Positions 48,385 through 56,875 of a stretch of 64,000 nucleotides of DNA are shown one piece after another. This DNA comes from Sulfurimonas denitrificans DSM 1251. GTDB taxonomy: Bacteria; Campylobacterota; Campylobacteria; Campylobacterales; Sulfurimonadaceae. Within the stretch, counting starts at the first letter, position 1, and each line of letters starts with the position of its first letter. The notes under the pieces were generated by a model. The model made no database searches, was not told the DNA's origin, and worked only from the letters and a program-made list of their open reading frames with translations. The stretch is taken from NCBI RefSeq assembly GCF_000012965.1, contig NC_007575.1:2108001-2172000 (forward strand), given 5' to 3'. A program made the translations under genes and the position numbers.

Positions 48385-48786
48385 ATGACAACTAGTTTTT
48401 TACTTATTGTTCAAATAGTTTTAGTTGTAATGCTAGTTATTGCGGTACTTTTACAAAAAAGCTCAAGCATCGGTCTTGGCGCATACAGCGGTTCAAATGA
48501 GTCCGTTTTCGGAGCAAAAGGACCTGCTAGTTTTTTAGCAAAAACAACTTTTGCGATAGGCTTTTTATTTGTGATAAATACAATAGCTTTAGGCTACATG
48601 TACTCATCGGCTGCTACGGATTCTATTGTTGATAATATTACTCCAAGTACAGACATAGCAGCTCCTTCAGCTACTGTTTCTGTTGTTCCTGCCGTAGAGA
48701 CTAAGGTTGTAGCTCCAACTCAAGAAGCTGCTCCTGTACAACAGAGCACTCAAGAACAAAACAATACATCTTCTACAAAACAGTAG
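48385..48786 (+). CDS. secG: Preprotein translocase subunit SecG
   Basis: 133 residues with two membrane segments (about 3-22 and 54-72) and the loop LLQKSSSIGLGAYSGSNESVFGAKGPASFLAK characteristic of SecG. A long Ala/Pro/Gln-rich C-terminal tail extends it beyond the usual 75-110 residues. It stimulates the SecYEG channel. A terminator hairpin follows directly, so it is a single-gene unit. Confidence 0.93.
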   Translation: MTTSFLLIVQIVLVVMLVIAVLLQKSSSIGLGAYSGSNESVFGAKGPASFLAKTTFAIGFLFVINTIALGYMYSSAATDSIVDNITPSTDIAAPSATVSVVPAVETKVVAPTQEAAPVQQSTQEQNNTSSTKQ

Positions 48787-48825
48787 TTGCCCACAAGGCA
48801 ACTACAGCCTTGTGAATTCTTTTTT
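48787..48825 (+). terminator. Rho-independent terminator of secG
   Basis: CACAAGGC (48792-48799) pairs with GCCTTGTG (48807-48814), then AATTCTTTTTT. A second possible hairpin, GTTGCC (48787-48792) with GGCAAC (48797-48802), would exclude the first. The first is the stronger. Confidence 0.75.
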
Positions 48826-48839
48826 AAAATATTTCTCGC

Positions 48840-48845
48840 TACAAT
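48840..48845 (+). promoter_or_regulatory. -10 element of frr-pyrE
   Basis: TACAAT in a T-rich context, 34 bases before the frr ATG. Confidence 0.4.
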
Positions 48846-48879
48846 AACGCCACTATTTTTTACATGACAAAGGAACAAT

Positions 48880-49437
48880 ATGCTAAACGAATTATTCAAC
48901 GAGTGTGAGACAAAAATGAAATCAAGCGTAAATCATATGCTTAGAGACTTCAAAACACTTAGAACAGGAAAGGTTACAACATCTGTTTTGGATAATGTTA
49001 AAATTGACTATTATGGAACTTTGACTGCTCTTGATCAAGTTGGCTCTATTTTAGTAGCAGATGCAACTACAATTATTATAAATCCTTGGGAGAAAAATCT
49101 TCTAAACATTATTGATAGTGCTATCTCAAAAGCGAATATTGGAGCTACTCCAAACAATGACGGAAGCCAAATCAAACTTTTCTTTCCAGCTATGACAGTT
49201 GAGCAGAGACAAGAGTCTGTTAAGCAGATGAAAGGCATGGGAGAACATGCAAAAGTTGCTGTTAGGAATGATAGAAAAAATGCCAACGACAAAATAAAAA
49301 AATCTGAAAAAGATAAAGAGATAACAGCGGATGAGTCAAAATCTGCACAAGATAATATACAAAAAATAACTGATAAATATATCTCCGAAATAGACTCTAT
49401 TTTAAAAACAAAAGAAGCAGAAATACTAAAGGTATAA
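48880..49437 (+). CDS. frr: Ribosome recycling factor
   Basis: 185 residues, the standard length, with [21 protein letters not shown] near the start, INPWEKNLL in the middle and [14 protein letters not shown] in the coiled coil. It splits ribosomes after termination together with EF-G. Four bases separate it from pyrE, so the two are cotranscribed. Confidence 0.97.
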   Translation: MLNELFNECETKMKSSVNHMLRDFKTLRTGKVTTSVLDNVKIDYYGTLTALDQVGSILVADATTIIINPWEKNLLNIIDSAISKANIGATPNNDGSQIKLFFPAMTVEQRQESVKQMKGMGEHAKVAVRNDRKNANDKIKKSEKDKEITADESKSAQDNIQKITDKYISEIDSILKTKEAEILKV

Positions 49438-49441
49438 TCAG

Positions 49442-50050
49442 ATGAATGTTAAAAAAATCTACATGGACGCAGACGCTCTTTTAGAGGGACATTTTAAGTT
49501 AAGCAGTGGAAATCATTCACAGTTTTATCTTCAATCTGCTAAAGTTTTAGAAGACCCAAAAACAGCCAAACTTTTAGCAGATGCTCTAGCTCTTCAGATA
49601 AAAGAGAGCGCTTTAGAGATAGACACGGTTTGTGCTCCTGCACTTGGTGGCTTAATAGCTGGTTTTGCACTAGCTAGCGCACTTGATGTCCGCTCTATTT
49701 TTGCTGAGAGAGTTGATGGAGTGATGAATCTTCGCCGTGGTTTTGAGATAAAGAAGGGCGAGAGAGTTCTAATGTGTGAAGACATTATCACAACTGGCGG
49801 TTCTGCTATGGAAGCGGCTGAAGTTGTGAAGAGTCTTGGGGGGGAGATTGTAGGTGTGGCAGCACTTGCAAATCGTGGTTTTTGTAAGCGTCAAAACAGT
49901 GATGTTACAACAAAACCCAACTGTAAACTTCCTCAAGATATTCCATTTTTTGCACTTGATGATTTTACATTTGAGATGTATGCTCCTGAGGAGTGCCCAA
50001 TGTGCAAATCAGGAAGCGAAGCTATCAAACCTGGCTCAAGAGGAAACTAA
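49442..50050 (+). CDS. pyrE: Orotate phosphoribosyltransferase
   Basis: 202 residues. The PRPP-binding motif is [20 protein letters not shown] near residue 105 and the orotate-site segment [14 protein letters not shown] near 62. It joins orotate to PRPP in pyrimidine synthesis. A C-terminal [18 protein letters not shown], found in this bacterial subgroup, ends the protein. nagZ begins 24 bases later, so pyrE may lead into the cell-wall recycling genes. Confidence 0.95.
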   Translation: MNVKKIYMDADALLEGHFKLSSGNHSQFYLQSAKVLEDPKTAKLLADALALQIKESALEIDTVCAPALGGLIAGFALASALDVRSIFAERVDGVMNLRRGFEIKKGERVLMCEDIITTGGSAMEAAEVVKSLGGEIVGVAALANRGFCKRQNSDVTTKPNCKLPQDIPFFALDDFTFEMYAPEECPMCKSGSEAIKPGSRGN

Positions 50051-50074
50051 AGAGCATTCTAAAAGGCACATTTT

Positions 50075-51181
50075 TTGAAACTATTTATACTCTCTCTTCT
50101 TTTTGTGATTAATGTTTTAAACTTAAGCGCATCACAAAATCCCATTGATGATGAGACGCTCAAGAAGATGATTGGCAAAATGTTAATTATTGGTTTTGAA
50201 GATGAATATATTGATGAAAATAGTAAAATAGTCTCCCTCATCAACCGCTATGAACTTGGCGGTGTTATCCTATTTGACCGCTTTTATAATGATAAAACAA
50301 AAATAAAAAATATCAGCTCTGCTAAACAGCTCAAGCAATTAACCCTTAAGCTACAATCTTTTGCAAAAAAACCTCTTTTAATCAGCGTTGATCAAGAGGG
50401 TGGACGAGTTGCAAGACTAAAACCAAAGTATGGTTTTGAAGCAACACCTTCAGCTAAAGCTGTCTCACAAAATGATGAGTATATGAGTAAGCATATCTAT
50501 AACGCTCTAGCTAAAACATTAAGACAAAACGGCATAAATTGTAACTTTGCACCTGTTGTAGATTTAGCGCTAAACCCCAATAACAAAGTAATATATGGTT
50601 TAAATCGCTCTTATGGAGCAGCAAGCAGTGAAGTTATAAAGTATGCCAAGATATTTATGGATTCACTTGAAAATGAGGGCGTTGTTAGTGTTTTAAAACA
50701 TTTTCCAGGACATGGTTCATCACTTGGTGATTCACATGAGGGCTATGTTGATATTAGCAAAACTTGGAGCGAAGCGGAGCTTGAGCCATATAGGGAACTG
50801 ATAAAATCTAGCAAAGTTCCAATGATTATGAGCGCTCATGTCTATAACTCAAAACTCGATGAAAAATATCCTGCCACTCTTTCATATAATGTAAATACAA
50901 AATTATTAAGACAAGAGCTTGGATTTAAGGGTATCTTAGTGAGTGATGATTTACAGATGAAAGCTATTTTATCCCACTATAGCCTAGAAGAAATTGTTGC
51001 ATTGTCCATAAATTCTGGTGTTGACATGCTGCTTTTTGCAAATCAGTTAACCACACAAGATATTGACGCTCTTGTTGATGTTATATTTCAAGAGATAAAA
51101 AATGGCAATATCCCAATGGATAGAATAGAAGAGTCAAATGCAAGAATTGAGCAACTTTATAAAACTTACAAGTTTAAATAA
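50075..51181 (+). CDS. nagZ: Beta-N-acetylhexosaminidase NagZ with a signal peptide
   Basis: 368 residues. The glycoside hydrolase family 3 core has SVDQEGGRVARL near residue 108, KHFPGHGSSLGDSHEG near 208 (the conserved Lys-His and the mobile Asp-His catalytic loop) and GILVSDDLQMKAI near 287 (nucleophile Asp). It removes GlcNAc from GlcNAc-anhydroMurNAc fragments. Residues 1-20 (MKLFILSLLFVINVLNLSAS) form a typical signal peptide with an S-A-S cleavage site, so it is predicted to act in the periplasm. E. coli NagZ is cytoplasmic. Shares its last base with the symporter gene. Confidence 0.93.
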   Translation: MKLFILSLLFVINVLNLSASQNPIDDETLKKMIGKMLIIGFEDEYIDENSKIVSLINRYELGGVILFDRFYNDKTKIKNISSAKQLKQLTLKLQSFAKKPLLISVDQEGGRVARLKPKYGFEATPSAKAVSQNDEYMSKHIYNALAKTLRQNGINCNFAPVVDLALNPNNKVIYGLNRSYGAASSEVIKYAKIFMDSLENEGVVSVLKHFPGHGSSLGDSHEGYVDISKTWSEAELEPYRELIKSSKVPMIMSAHVYNSKLDEKYPATLSYNVNTKLLRQELGFKGILVSDDLQMKAILSHYSLEEIVALSINSGVDMLLFANQLTTQDIDALVDVIFQEIKNGNIPMDRIEESNARIEQLYKTYKFK

Positions 51182-52650
51182 TGCAAAGTGCATTTTCATC
51201 CCTTGATTGGTTTGTTTTTGGCTTATATTTTTTAATTTTAGCTCTTAGCTCTTTTGTTTTAGGCAAAACCAAAATAAGCTCTTCAAGAGAGTTTTTTCTC
51301 TCTCCAAAAGCAGTTCCAATGTATGCCGTAGCACTTTCTGTCCTTGCTACTTCACAATCAGCCGCAACATTTTTGGGCGTGCCTGAGCTCTCTTATAATG
51401 GCAATTTTACCTTTATTGGGTTTTACTTCTCAGCTCTTTTAGCAGTAATTTTTATAGCTTATGTTCTTATCCCAAAATATTATGAGATGCGCGCACTCAC
51501 AGTTTACGAACTCCTAGAGTCAAGATATGGTAAAAGTGCAAAACAGCAAGCTGGTGTTATGTTTTTGATAGGGCGAATACTTGCTAGCGGAGCAAGGCTT
51601 TACATTGGTGCTTTAGCTATCTCTATGATTTTATTTAGCGATATCCTTTTTCTACATGTAGCAATTTCGATTGTCATTTTGATGCTTGGAGCGCTTAGCT
51701 ATACCTACTTTGGAGGTGTCCGTTCAGTTATCTTAAGTGATGTAATTCAATCATTCGTTTACATAAGTGCAGGAGTTGGAGTTGCAATTTATCTCTATCT
51801 CTCGTTAGAAAACATTGAAATATTTAAAACACTTAGCGAGGCTGGAAAATTAAAGTTTTTAGATACATCACTTGATGGAAATTTTAACATTGTTGCACTT
51901 CTTAGCGGATGGCTTCTTTTAAATATTGCAGCTTTTGGACTTGATCAAGATATGACACAAAGGGTCCTTACATGTAAGAGCAAGGATGAAGCAGCAAAGG
52001 CGCTTATCATCTCAATACTCCTTACCATTCCCGTTGTACTTCTATTTCTAACTATCGGCGCATTTCTTTATCTTTTTTATATGCAAAGCAGTGTAACTCA
52101 GAGTTTTGATGGCGAAAATATTACAATTTTTATGTACTATATATTAAATGAGATGCCAGATGGGCTTAGAGGCTTGGTTACAGTTGGAGCAATTGCCGCA
52201 GCACTCTCAAGTGCAAATTCAGTTTTAGGCGCTATGGCATCTGTTGGTATTGAAGATTTATACAGACCTTGGAAATTAGTGCGTGGTGAAGTAGATGAGG
52301 AGCATTTTATAAAAGCTTCAAGAGTAGCTGTGCTTATTTTTGCACTTCTTTTATCATTGATGGCGATGATTAGTTACTTTTGGCAACGCTATAGTGACCT
52401 CTCGCTTATTAGCTTCGCACTTGGGGTTATGTCATTTGCTTACACTGGTCTTTTGGGTGTATATTTCTCTGCAATTTTTACTTCACGTGGAAACAGAACA
52501 ACTGTTCTCTTTGCTCTAATCGGCGGTTTTTTAACTGTTTTAGCGCTTCAACCATATATCTTTGGCGTAACAATAGGCTTTGCCTCTATGATGGTTATAG
52601 GTACTCTTGTCTCTTTTTTAATTATGCAACTTGGAGTTAGTCGTGAGTGA
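51181..52650 (+). CDS. Sodium:solute symporter, candidate amino-sugar importer
   Basis: 489 residues with about thirteen membrane segments, including SREFFLSPKAVPMYAVALSVLATSQSAATFLG at the start (the SSS N-terminal region) and IAAALSSANSVLGAMASVGIEDLYRP near residue 340, the family signature around the sodium site. SSS transporters import sugars, amino acids, sialic acid or vitamins with sodium. It lies between nagZ and anmK, overlapping both at one or eight bases. That makes anhydroMurNAc, GlcNAc or their disaccharide the obvious candidate substrates, by context only. Confidence 0.88.
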   Translation: MQSAFSSLDWFVFGLYFLILALSSFVLGKTKISSSREFFLSPKAVPMYAVALSVLATSQSAATFLGVPELSYNGNFTFIGFYFSALLAVIFIAYVLIPKYYEMRALTVYELLESRYGKSAKQQAGVMFLIGRILASGARLYIGALAISMILFSDILFLHVAISIVILMLGALSYTYFGGVRSVILSDVIQSFVYISAGVGVAIYLYLSLENIEIFKTLSEAGKLKFLDTSLDGNFNIVALLSGWLLLNIAAFGLDQDMTQRVLTCKSKDEAAKALIISILLTIPVVLLFLTIGAFLYLFYMQSSVTQSFDGENITIFMYYILNEMPDGLRGLVTVGAIAAALSSANSVLGAMASVGIEDLYRPWKLVRGEVDEEHFIKASRVAVLIFALLLSLMAMISYFWQRYSDLSLISFALGVMSFAYTGLLGVYFSAIFTSRGNRTTVLFALIGGFLTVLALQPYIFGVTIGFASMMVIGTLVSFLIMQLGVSRE

Positions 52651-53749
52651 GTTTTATATAGGTGTTATGTCTGGGACTAGTCTTGATGGAATCGATTTAG
52701 CTCTTTGTGAGATAGAAGATGATGCTTTTGAGCTTCTTTTATGCGCTTCTTACCCTTTTGATGCAGAGTTAAAGAGCGATATTTTAAATGCTATAAATGC
52801 GCAAACAACGCTTAAAAACATTGGCGAAATAGATATTCGTTTAGGCAAAATGTATGCTGATGCGTTAGAGAAATTTATTGAAGAAAATAGCCTTAAGAGA
52901 GTTAAAATAAGAGCTATCGGTCTGCATGGGCAAACACTTTGGCATGAGCCAGAGAGCCAAAATCCTTTCTCCATGCAGTTAGGAAATGCCAACATACTAA
53001 CAGCTAGGCTTGGCATCTGCGTAGTGAGTGATTTTAGGCAAAAAGATATAGCTCTTGGAGGTCAAGGGGCACCATTTACTCCCGCTTTTCATGAATTTTT
53101 ATTCTCTAAATTAAGTGGGAATGTAGCTGTTTTAAATATTGGTGGAATGGCGAACATTACGCTTCTTAGAGAGATGCTTAGCGGTTATGATACTGGATGC
53201 GGAAATGTACTTATGGATTACTGGATTTCTAAATATAACGGCTCCCCATACGACAAAGATGGAGAGTGGGCAAAATCAGGAACTCCAAACAGAGAACTCT
53301 TAAGAGAGTTTTTAAAGGAGCCTTACTTTTTAAAGAGTCCCCCAAAGAGTACTGGGCGTGAGCTTTTTGGCGAAAAATGGCTGAAAAAACAGTTGAGTGA
53401 ATTTGCTAAAAAAAATCAAAACTGCTCATACTTAAAAGCAAGAGATATTCAAGCTACACTCCTTGAGTTGAGTGTTCAAAGTATTGCAAATGAGATAAAA
53501 AAAAGTGATACAACTCTGCTAATAGTCTGCGGTGGAGGTATAAACAACCGCTATCTTATGGAACGCTTGCAAGAGGAGCTAGGAGATATAAAGATAGCTT
53601 CAAGTGACGAATATGGCGTAAGTAGCGAATTTATGGAGGCTATGGCATTTGCTTGGCTCGCACATGAGAGAATCCATAAAAAATGTGTTAAAATTTCATC
53701 TGTTAGCGGAGCGTTAAGAGACTCAATTTTAGGTGCTATTTATGAATAA
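52643..53749 (+). CDS. anmK: Anhydro-N-acetylmuramic acid kinase
   Basis: 368 residues from a GTG giving VSEFYIGVMSGTSLDGIDLAL, with GGAG seven bases upstream; it overlaps the symporter stop by eight bases. The ATP/sugar kinase motifs GVMSGTSLDGID and FTPAFHEF, NIGGMANIT, GYDTGCGNVLMDYW are typical of AnmK. It opens the 1,6-anhydro ring of anhydroMurNAc while phosphorylating O6, giving MurNAc-6-phosphate in the cytoplasm. Overlaps amgK by eight bases. Confidence 0.94.
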   Translation: MSEFYIGVMSGTSLDGIDLALCEIEDDAFELLLCASYPFDAELKSDILNAINAQTTLKNIGEIDIRLGKMYADALEKFIEENSLKRVKIRAIGLHGQTLWHEPESQNPFSMQLGNANILTARLGICVVSDFRQKDIALGGQGAPFTPAFHEFLFSKLSGNVAVLNIGGMANITLLREMLSGYDTGCGNVLMDYWISKYNGSPYDKDGEWAKSGTPNRELLREFLKEPYFLKSPPKSTGRELFGEKWLKKQLSEFAKKNQNCSYLKARDIQATLLELSVQSIANEIKKSDTTLLIVCGGGINNRYLMERLQEELGDIKIASSDEYGVSSEFMEAMAFAWLAHERIHKKCVKISSVSGALRDSILGAIYE

Positions 53750-54680
53750 ATTACAAGAGTGGTTAGGTGAAACGTCGTTTAAAAACTACACTATTGAGAG
53801 TGCATTGGCTGATGCCAGTTTTAGAAAATATTATCGGCTCAGAAATGGGGACAAAACAGCCATTTTGATGGACTCTTCTTCAGAGAAAAACTCTCTTAAA
53901 TCTTTTATACATGTAACAACAAAACTGATAAATGCTGATGTTTGTGCACCAAAGATTTTTGAACAAAACCAAGAAGATGGCTTTCTAATCTTAGAAGATT
54001 TTGGAACAACACACTACTTAGATATTTTAAATAATCAAAATTATAAAGCATTCTACACAAAAGCAATCAATACAATTTTAAAGATGCAAAAAGCTGATAC
54101 CTCATCACTTCCTCTTTATGATAAAGATTTCCTTCATTTTGAGATGGATTTGATGCAGGAGTGGTATTTGGAAAAACTCCTAAAATTAAAAATAGGTGAA
54201 TCTCAAATAAAACTTCTCAAAAAAACCCTAGACTCTATAAGCAGTGTTGTCTTAGAGCAACCTCAAGGAGTTTTTGTACATCGTGATTTTCACTCTAGAA
54301 ACATTATGCTAAAGAGCGATAAAAAAATCGGAATCATAGATTATCAAGACGCTATGAGTGGCGCTGTTACTTATGACTTAGCATCTCTGCTCAAAGATTG
54401 TTATGTTGCTTATGATAGAAAAGAGATAAAAAAGCTAGCCTTAGAGTTTCGTGATAAAAAAGGTATTAAAGTAGATGATGAGACTTTTATAAAGTGGTTT
54501 GATTTTATGGGAATGCAGCGACATATAAAAGTACTTGGAGTCTTCTCACGTCTTAGTATTCGTGATAAGAAAAATGGCTATTTAAAAAATATACCACTGA
54601 CTCTAAAGTACCTCATCGATACAGCACAGAGGTATGAGCAGACAAAAGAGTTTGCTTCATTTTTAAACTCTCTTAAATGA
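53742..54680 (+). CDS. amgK: AmgK-type MurNAc/GlcNAc anomeric kinase
   Basis: 312 residues from the ATG giving MNKLQEWLGETSF. It has the aminoglycoside phosphotransferase fold with the catalytic loop FVHRDFHSRNIML (HxDxxxxN) near residue 185 and IIDYQDA near 205. AmgK phosphorylates the anomeric hydroxyl of MurNAc, making MurNAc-1-phosphate for MurU. The assignment rests on the fold and on the next gene being murU, with which it overlaps by four bases; this pair defines the recycling shunt known from Pseudomonas. Confidence 0.9.
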   Translation: MNKLQEWLGETSFKNYTIESALADASFRKYYRLRNGDKTAILMDSSSEKNSLKSFIHVTTKLINADVCAPKIFEQNQEDGFLILEDFGTTHYLDILNNQNYKAFYTKAINTILKMQKADTSSLPLYDKDFLHFEMDLMQEWYLEKLLKLKIGESQIKLLKKTLDSISSVVLEQPQGVFVHRDFHSRNIMLKSDKKIGIIDYQDAMSGAVTYDLASLLKDCYVAYDRKEIKKLALEFRDKKGIKVDDETFIKWFDFMGMQRHIKVLGVFSRLSIRDKKNGYLKNIPLTLKYLIDTAQRYEQTKEFASFLNSLK

Positions 54681-55339
54681 AAGCGATGATTTTAGCTGCA
54701 GGACGTGGCGAGAGAATGCGTCCTCTTACAGATAAAATACCAAAACCACTCATTGAAATTCACTCTAAAGCACTTATAGTTTGGCATATAGAAAAGCTCT
54801 CCTATCTTGGGTTTAGTGAGATTGTTATAAACATAGCATATCTTGGAGATAAAATCATCTCATTTTTAGGAGATGGCTCTAAATGGGGAGTTAGTCTGCT
54901 CTACTCTGATGAGAGAGAAAGCGGAACACTTGAGAGCGCTGGTGGAATCATAAAAGCACTACCTTTGCTGGGAAATGACACTTTTTTAGTTGTAAATGGT
55001 GATATTTGGTCTGATTATGAATTTGAGAGCGATTTTGATTTAGGAGATGATTTAGCACATCTTATCTTAGTCCCAAACCCGCAACATAACCATCTTGGAG
55101 ATTTTGGGCTTGATAAAAATAGAGCCTCAAATAATGCAAATATAAAATATACTTTCTCTGGCATAGGATATTACAGTCCGAAACTCTTTAACACTCTTGA
55201 GCTAGCAAAACTCCCTTTAGCACCTATTCTTCGCCAAAATATTGATAAAAACAGGGTAAGTGCCTCTTTGTATGAGGGGAAATGGCATGATATAGGTACG
55301 CCACAAAGATTACATACTGCAGAGACTACTTCTGTATAA
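54677..55339 (+). CDS. murU: MurU-type MurNAc-1-phosphate uridylyltransferase
   Basis: 220 residues with the nucleotidyltransferase N terminus MKAMILAAGRGERMRPLTDK, VNGDIWSDY (metal-binding Asp) and a C-terminal WHDIGTPQRL. It transfers UMP to MurNAc-1-phosphate to give UDP-MurNAc, bypassing MurA and MurB. Last gene of the nagZ-symporter-anmK-amgK-murU chain, in which every junction overlaps or touches. Its final 14 bases overlap a small gene on the other strand. Confidence 0.9.
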   Translation: MKAMILAAGRGERMRPLTDKIPKPLIEIHSKALIVWHIEKLSYLGFSEIVINIAYLGDKIISFLGDGSKWGVSLLYSDERESGTLESAGGIIKALPLLGNDTFLVVNGDIWSDYEFESDFDLGDDLAHLILVPNPQHNHLGDFGLDKNRASNNANIKYTFSGIGYYSPKLFNTLELAKLPLAPILRQNIDKNRVSASLYEGKWHDIGTPQRLHTAETTSV

Positions 55340-55472
55340 ACTGTCCGCACCCTTTTACTTCAGTGCCTTTGAATGTTTTATATTCTTTGTTACCATCTAA
55401 ATAGGATTGAAATCTAGCGCACTCCTTGCTTTTTAGACATATCTCGTTGTTACAAGCTTTATCTACTTCCAT
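55326..55472 (-). CDS. Small four-cysteine protein, 48 residues
   Basis: A complete frame starting at an ATG with GGAG seven bases before it and ending TAG. The protein has four cysteines (7, 12, 18, 42) arranged C-x4-C-x5-C then a C-terminal GCGQF, plus a YKTFKGTEVKGCG stretch. No signal or membrane segment, so it is cytoplasmic and could bind zinc or an iron-sulfur cluster. Coding is supported by the ribosome binding site, start context and codon use, not by any family I can name. It is convergent with murU (14-base overlap) and divergent from the transglycosylase. Confidence 0.6.
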   Translation of the reverse strand: MEVDKACNNEICLKSKECARFQSYLDGNKEYKTFKGTEVKGCGQFIQK

Positions 55473-55544
55473 CTCTACTCCTGCGTTTTGTTTTTTAAAG
55501 TCCGCTATTATACTAAAAGTAAAAAAAACAGAGGTTTATATTTC

Positions 55545-56531
55545 ATGAGAAAACTATTTTTTATCCTTATACTTCCCTTTCTTCTTCTTGCAAAGAGTGA
55601 TAACTGTACATTTAAAAACAGTGATTATGAAGATATTTGCAAAAAAGCTGTAAATAACGGTGTGTCTTATGAGTATGCAAATAATTTTCTACTCTCATAC
55701 TTTAAAACAAAAAAATTTGATGAAGTAAGCTACAAATACTTACAACCACAATACATTGCACAACATAAAAAAAATGAGAAAAAGGCAAATAATACACTTG
55801 TAAAATATGTCTCTGAAATGGTTGTGCATCTAAGAGAGTATAAGGAAGTGTATGATTTTGTAGAAAAAGAGTATGGGGTAAACCGCGAAATAATTACTGC
55901 TATTTTAATCAAAGAGACAAGACTTGGAAAAATCAAACCCTCTCATGACGCTTTTATCGTCTTTAACACTTTAGTTTTAAGAGTAAAGCCAAATTCACAA
56001 AGAGAAAAATGGCTCTTAGAGATGGGAAAAACAAACATGATATCTATTATTATTCACTGCTATAAAAGAGGCGTTGCACCCCTAGAGTGCAATCTTCCAA
56101 GCTCTTATGCTGGAGCTATTGGGATTCCACAATTTATGCCAAATAGTTTTGTCTATGCAAAAGGGTATAAAACAGAGATTGGGGATTTGACAAAAATGGA
56201 GGATTCTATCGTATCTGTTGCAAATTTTTTAAATCAAAAAGCAGAGTTTACGTCTCTCTTAGATTGGAATAAAGTTCCAGACATAGTTTCAATAGAGTCT
56301 AAATGGTACGATTTTGAGTTTGAAAATAGTGATGCCTCATTTGTATATGCAAGCAATAAGAAAGGGGATAAGCTCTACAAATGTTTTACATGTGATAATG
56401 AAGAGCTTGACTACTTAAGAGATTACACAAAAAAAATCATGAGCTACAACAACTCATCAAATTATGCCATCGGGGTAATGCGTTTAGCTTATGAAGCACA
56501 GCGAGAGCTACTGCTTAGTAAAAACCAATAG
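55545..56531 (+). CDS. MltB-type lytic murein transglycosylase
   Basis: 328 residues from the ATG giving MRKLFFILILPFLLLAKS, a signal peptide; an in-frame codon 19 residues upstream is less likely. The catalytic glutamate lies in ILIKETRLG near residue 126 and the family segment SSYAGAIGIPQFMPNSFVYAKGY near 200, typical of the SLT_2/MltB group. It cleaves peptidoglycan and leaves 1,6-anhydroMurNAc ends, the very product the nagZ-murU genes upstream would recycle. AGAGG lies upstream. Confidence 0.9.
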   Translation: MRKLFFILILPFLLLAKSDNCTFKNSDYEDICKKAVNNGVSYEYANNFLLSYFKTKKFDEVSYKYLQPQYIAQHKKNEKKANNTLVKYVSEMVVHLREYKEVYDFVEKEYGVNREIITAILIKETRLGKIKPSHDAFIVFNTLVLRVKPNSQREKWLLEMGKTNMISIIIHCYKRGVAPLECNLPSSYAGAIGIPQFMPNSFVYAKGYKTEIGDLTKMEDSIVSVANFLNQKAEFTSLLDWNKVPDIVSIESKWYDFEFENSDASFVYASNKKGDKLYKCFTCDNEELDYLRDYTKKIMSYNNSSNYAIGVMRLAYEAQRELLLSKNQ

Positions 56532-56544
56532 CTCTTAGTGGTGG

Positions 56545-56787
56545 TTACTTTTTCTTAAGAAAAATTCTACACCAACCCTCTGGGCTAACTACCCCCTCGA
56601 CCATCTTACACTCGCTACTCTCTGCAAGGAAATAGACACAATCGACACATTTCTTTCCATCTAGTGGCGTATCTTGATACTTAAATGTCGCTTTTGGCAC
56701 TTTTGCATAAAGAGGGGTTGTACTCCATGTTACTAAACCCAGCATTGCCATGTACTTTAAAAAAACTCTTCGTGATGAAACTTTCAT
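56545..56787 (-). CDS. High-potential iron-sulfur protein (HiPIP)
   Basis: 80 residues. A twin-arginine signal (SSRRVFLKY, Arg6-Arg7) leads to a mature part with four cysteines at 47, 50, 60 and 73 in the pattern CVDC-x9-C...GWC, the HiPIP cluster site. HiPIPs carry electrons in the periplasm, for example from sulfur enzymes or bc1 complex to oxidase. It is a single gene. In this window it would suit the Sox or FccB-like enzymes as an electron carrier; that link is inferred. Confidence 0.88.
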   Translation of the reverse strand: MKVSSRRVFLKYMAMLGLVTWSTTPLYAKVPKATFKYQDTPLDGKKCVDCVYFLAESSECKMVEGVVSPEGWCRIFLKKK

Positions 56788-56875
56788 AACACTCTCCTTT
56801 GTAAAGCAATTAAAACTAAAAGATAATATTCCTATTGCTCTTAAGAAATAATAATTTTTTATATTTAGCTAAATG

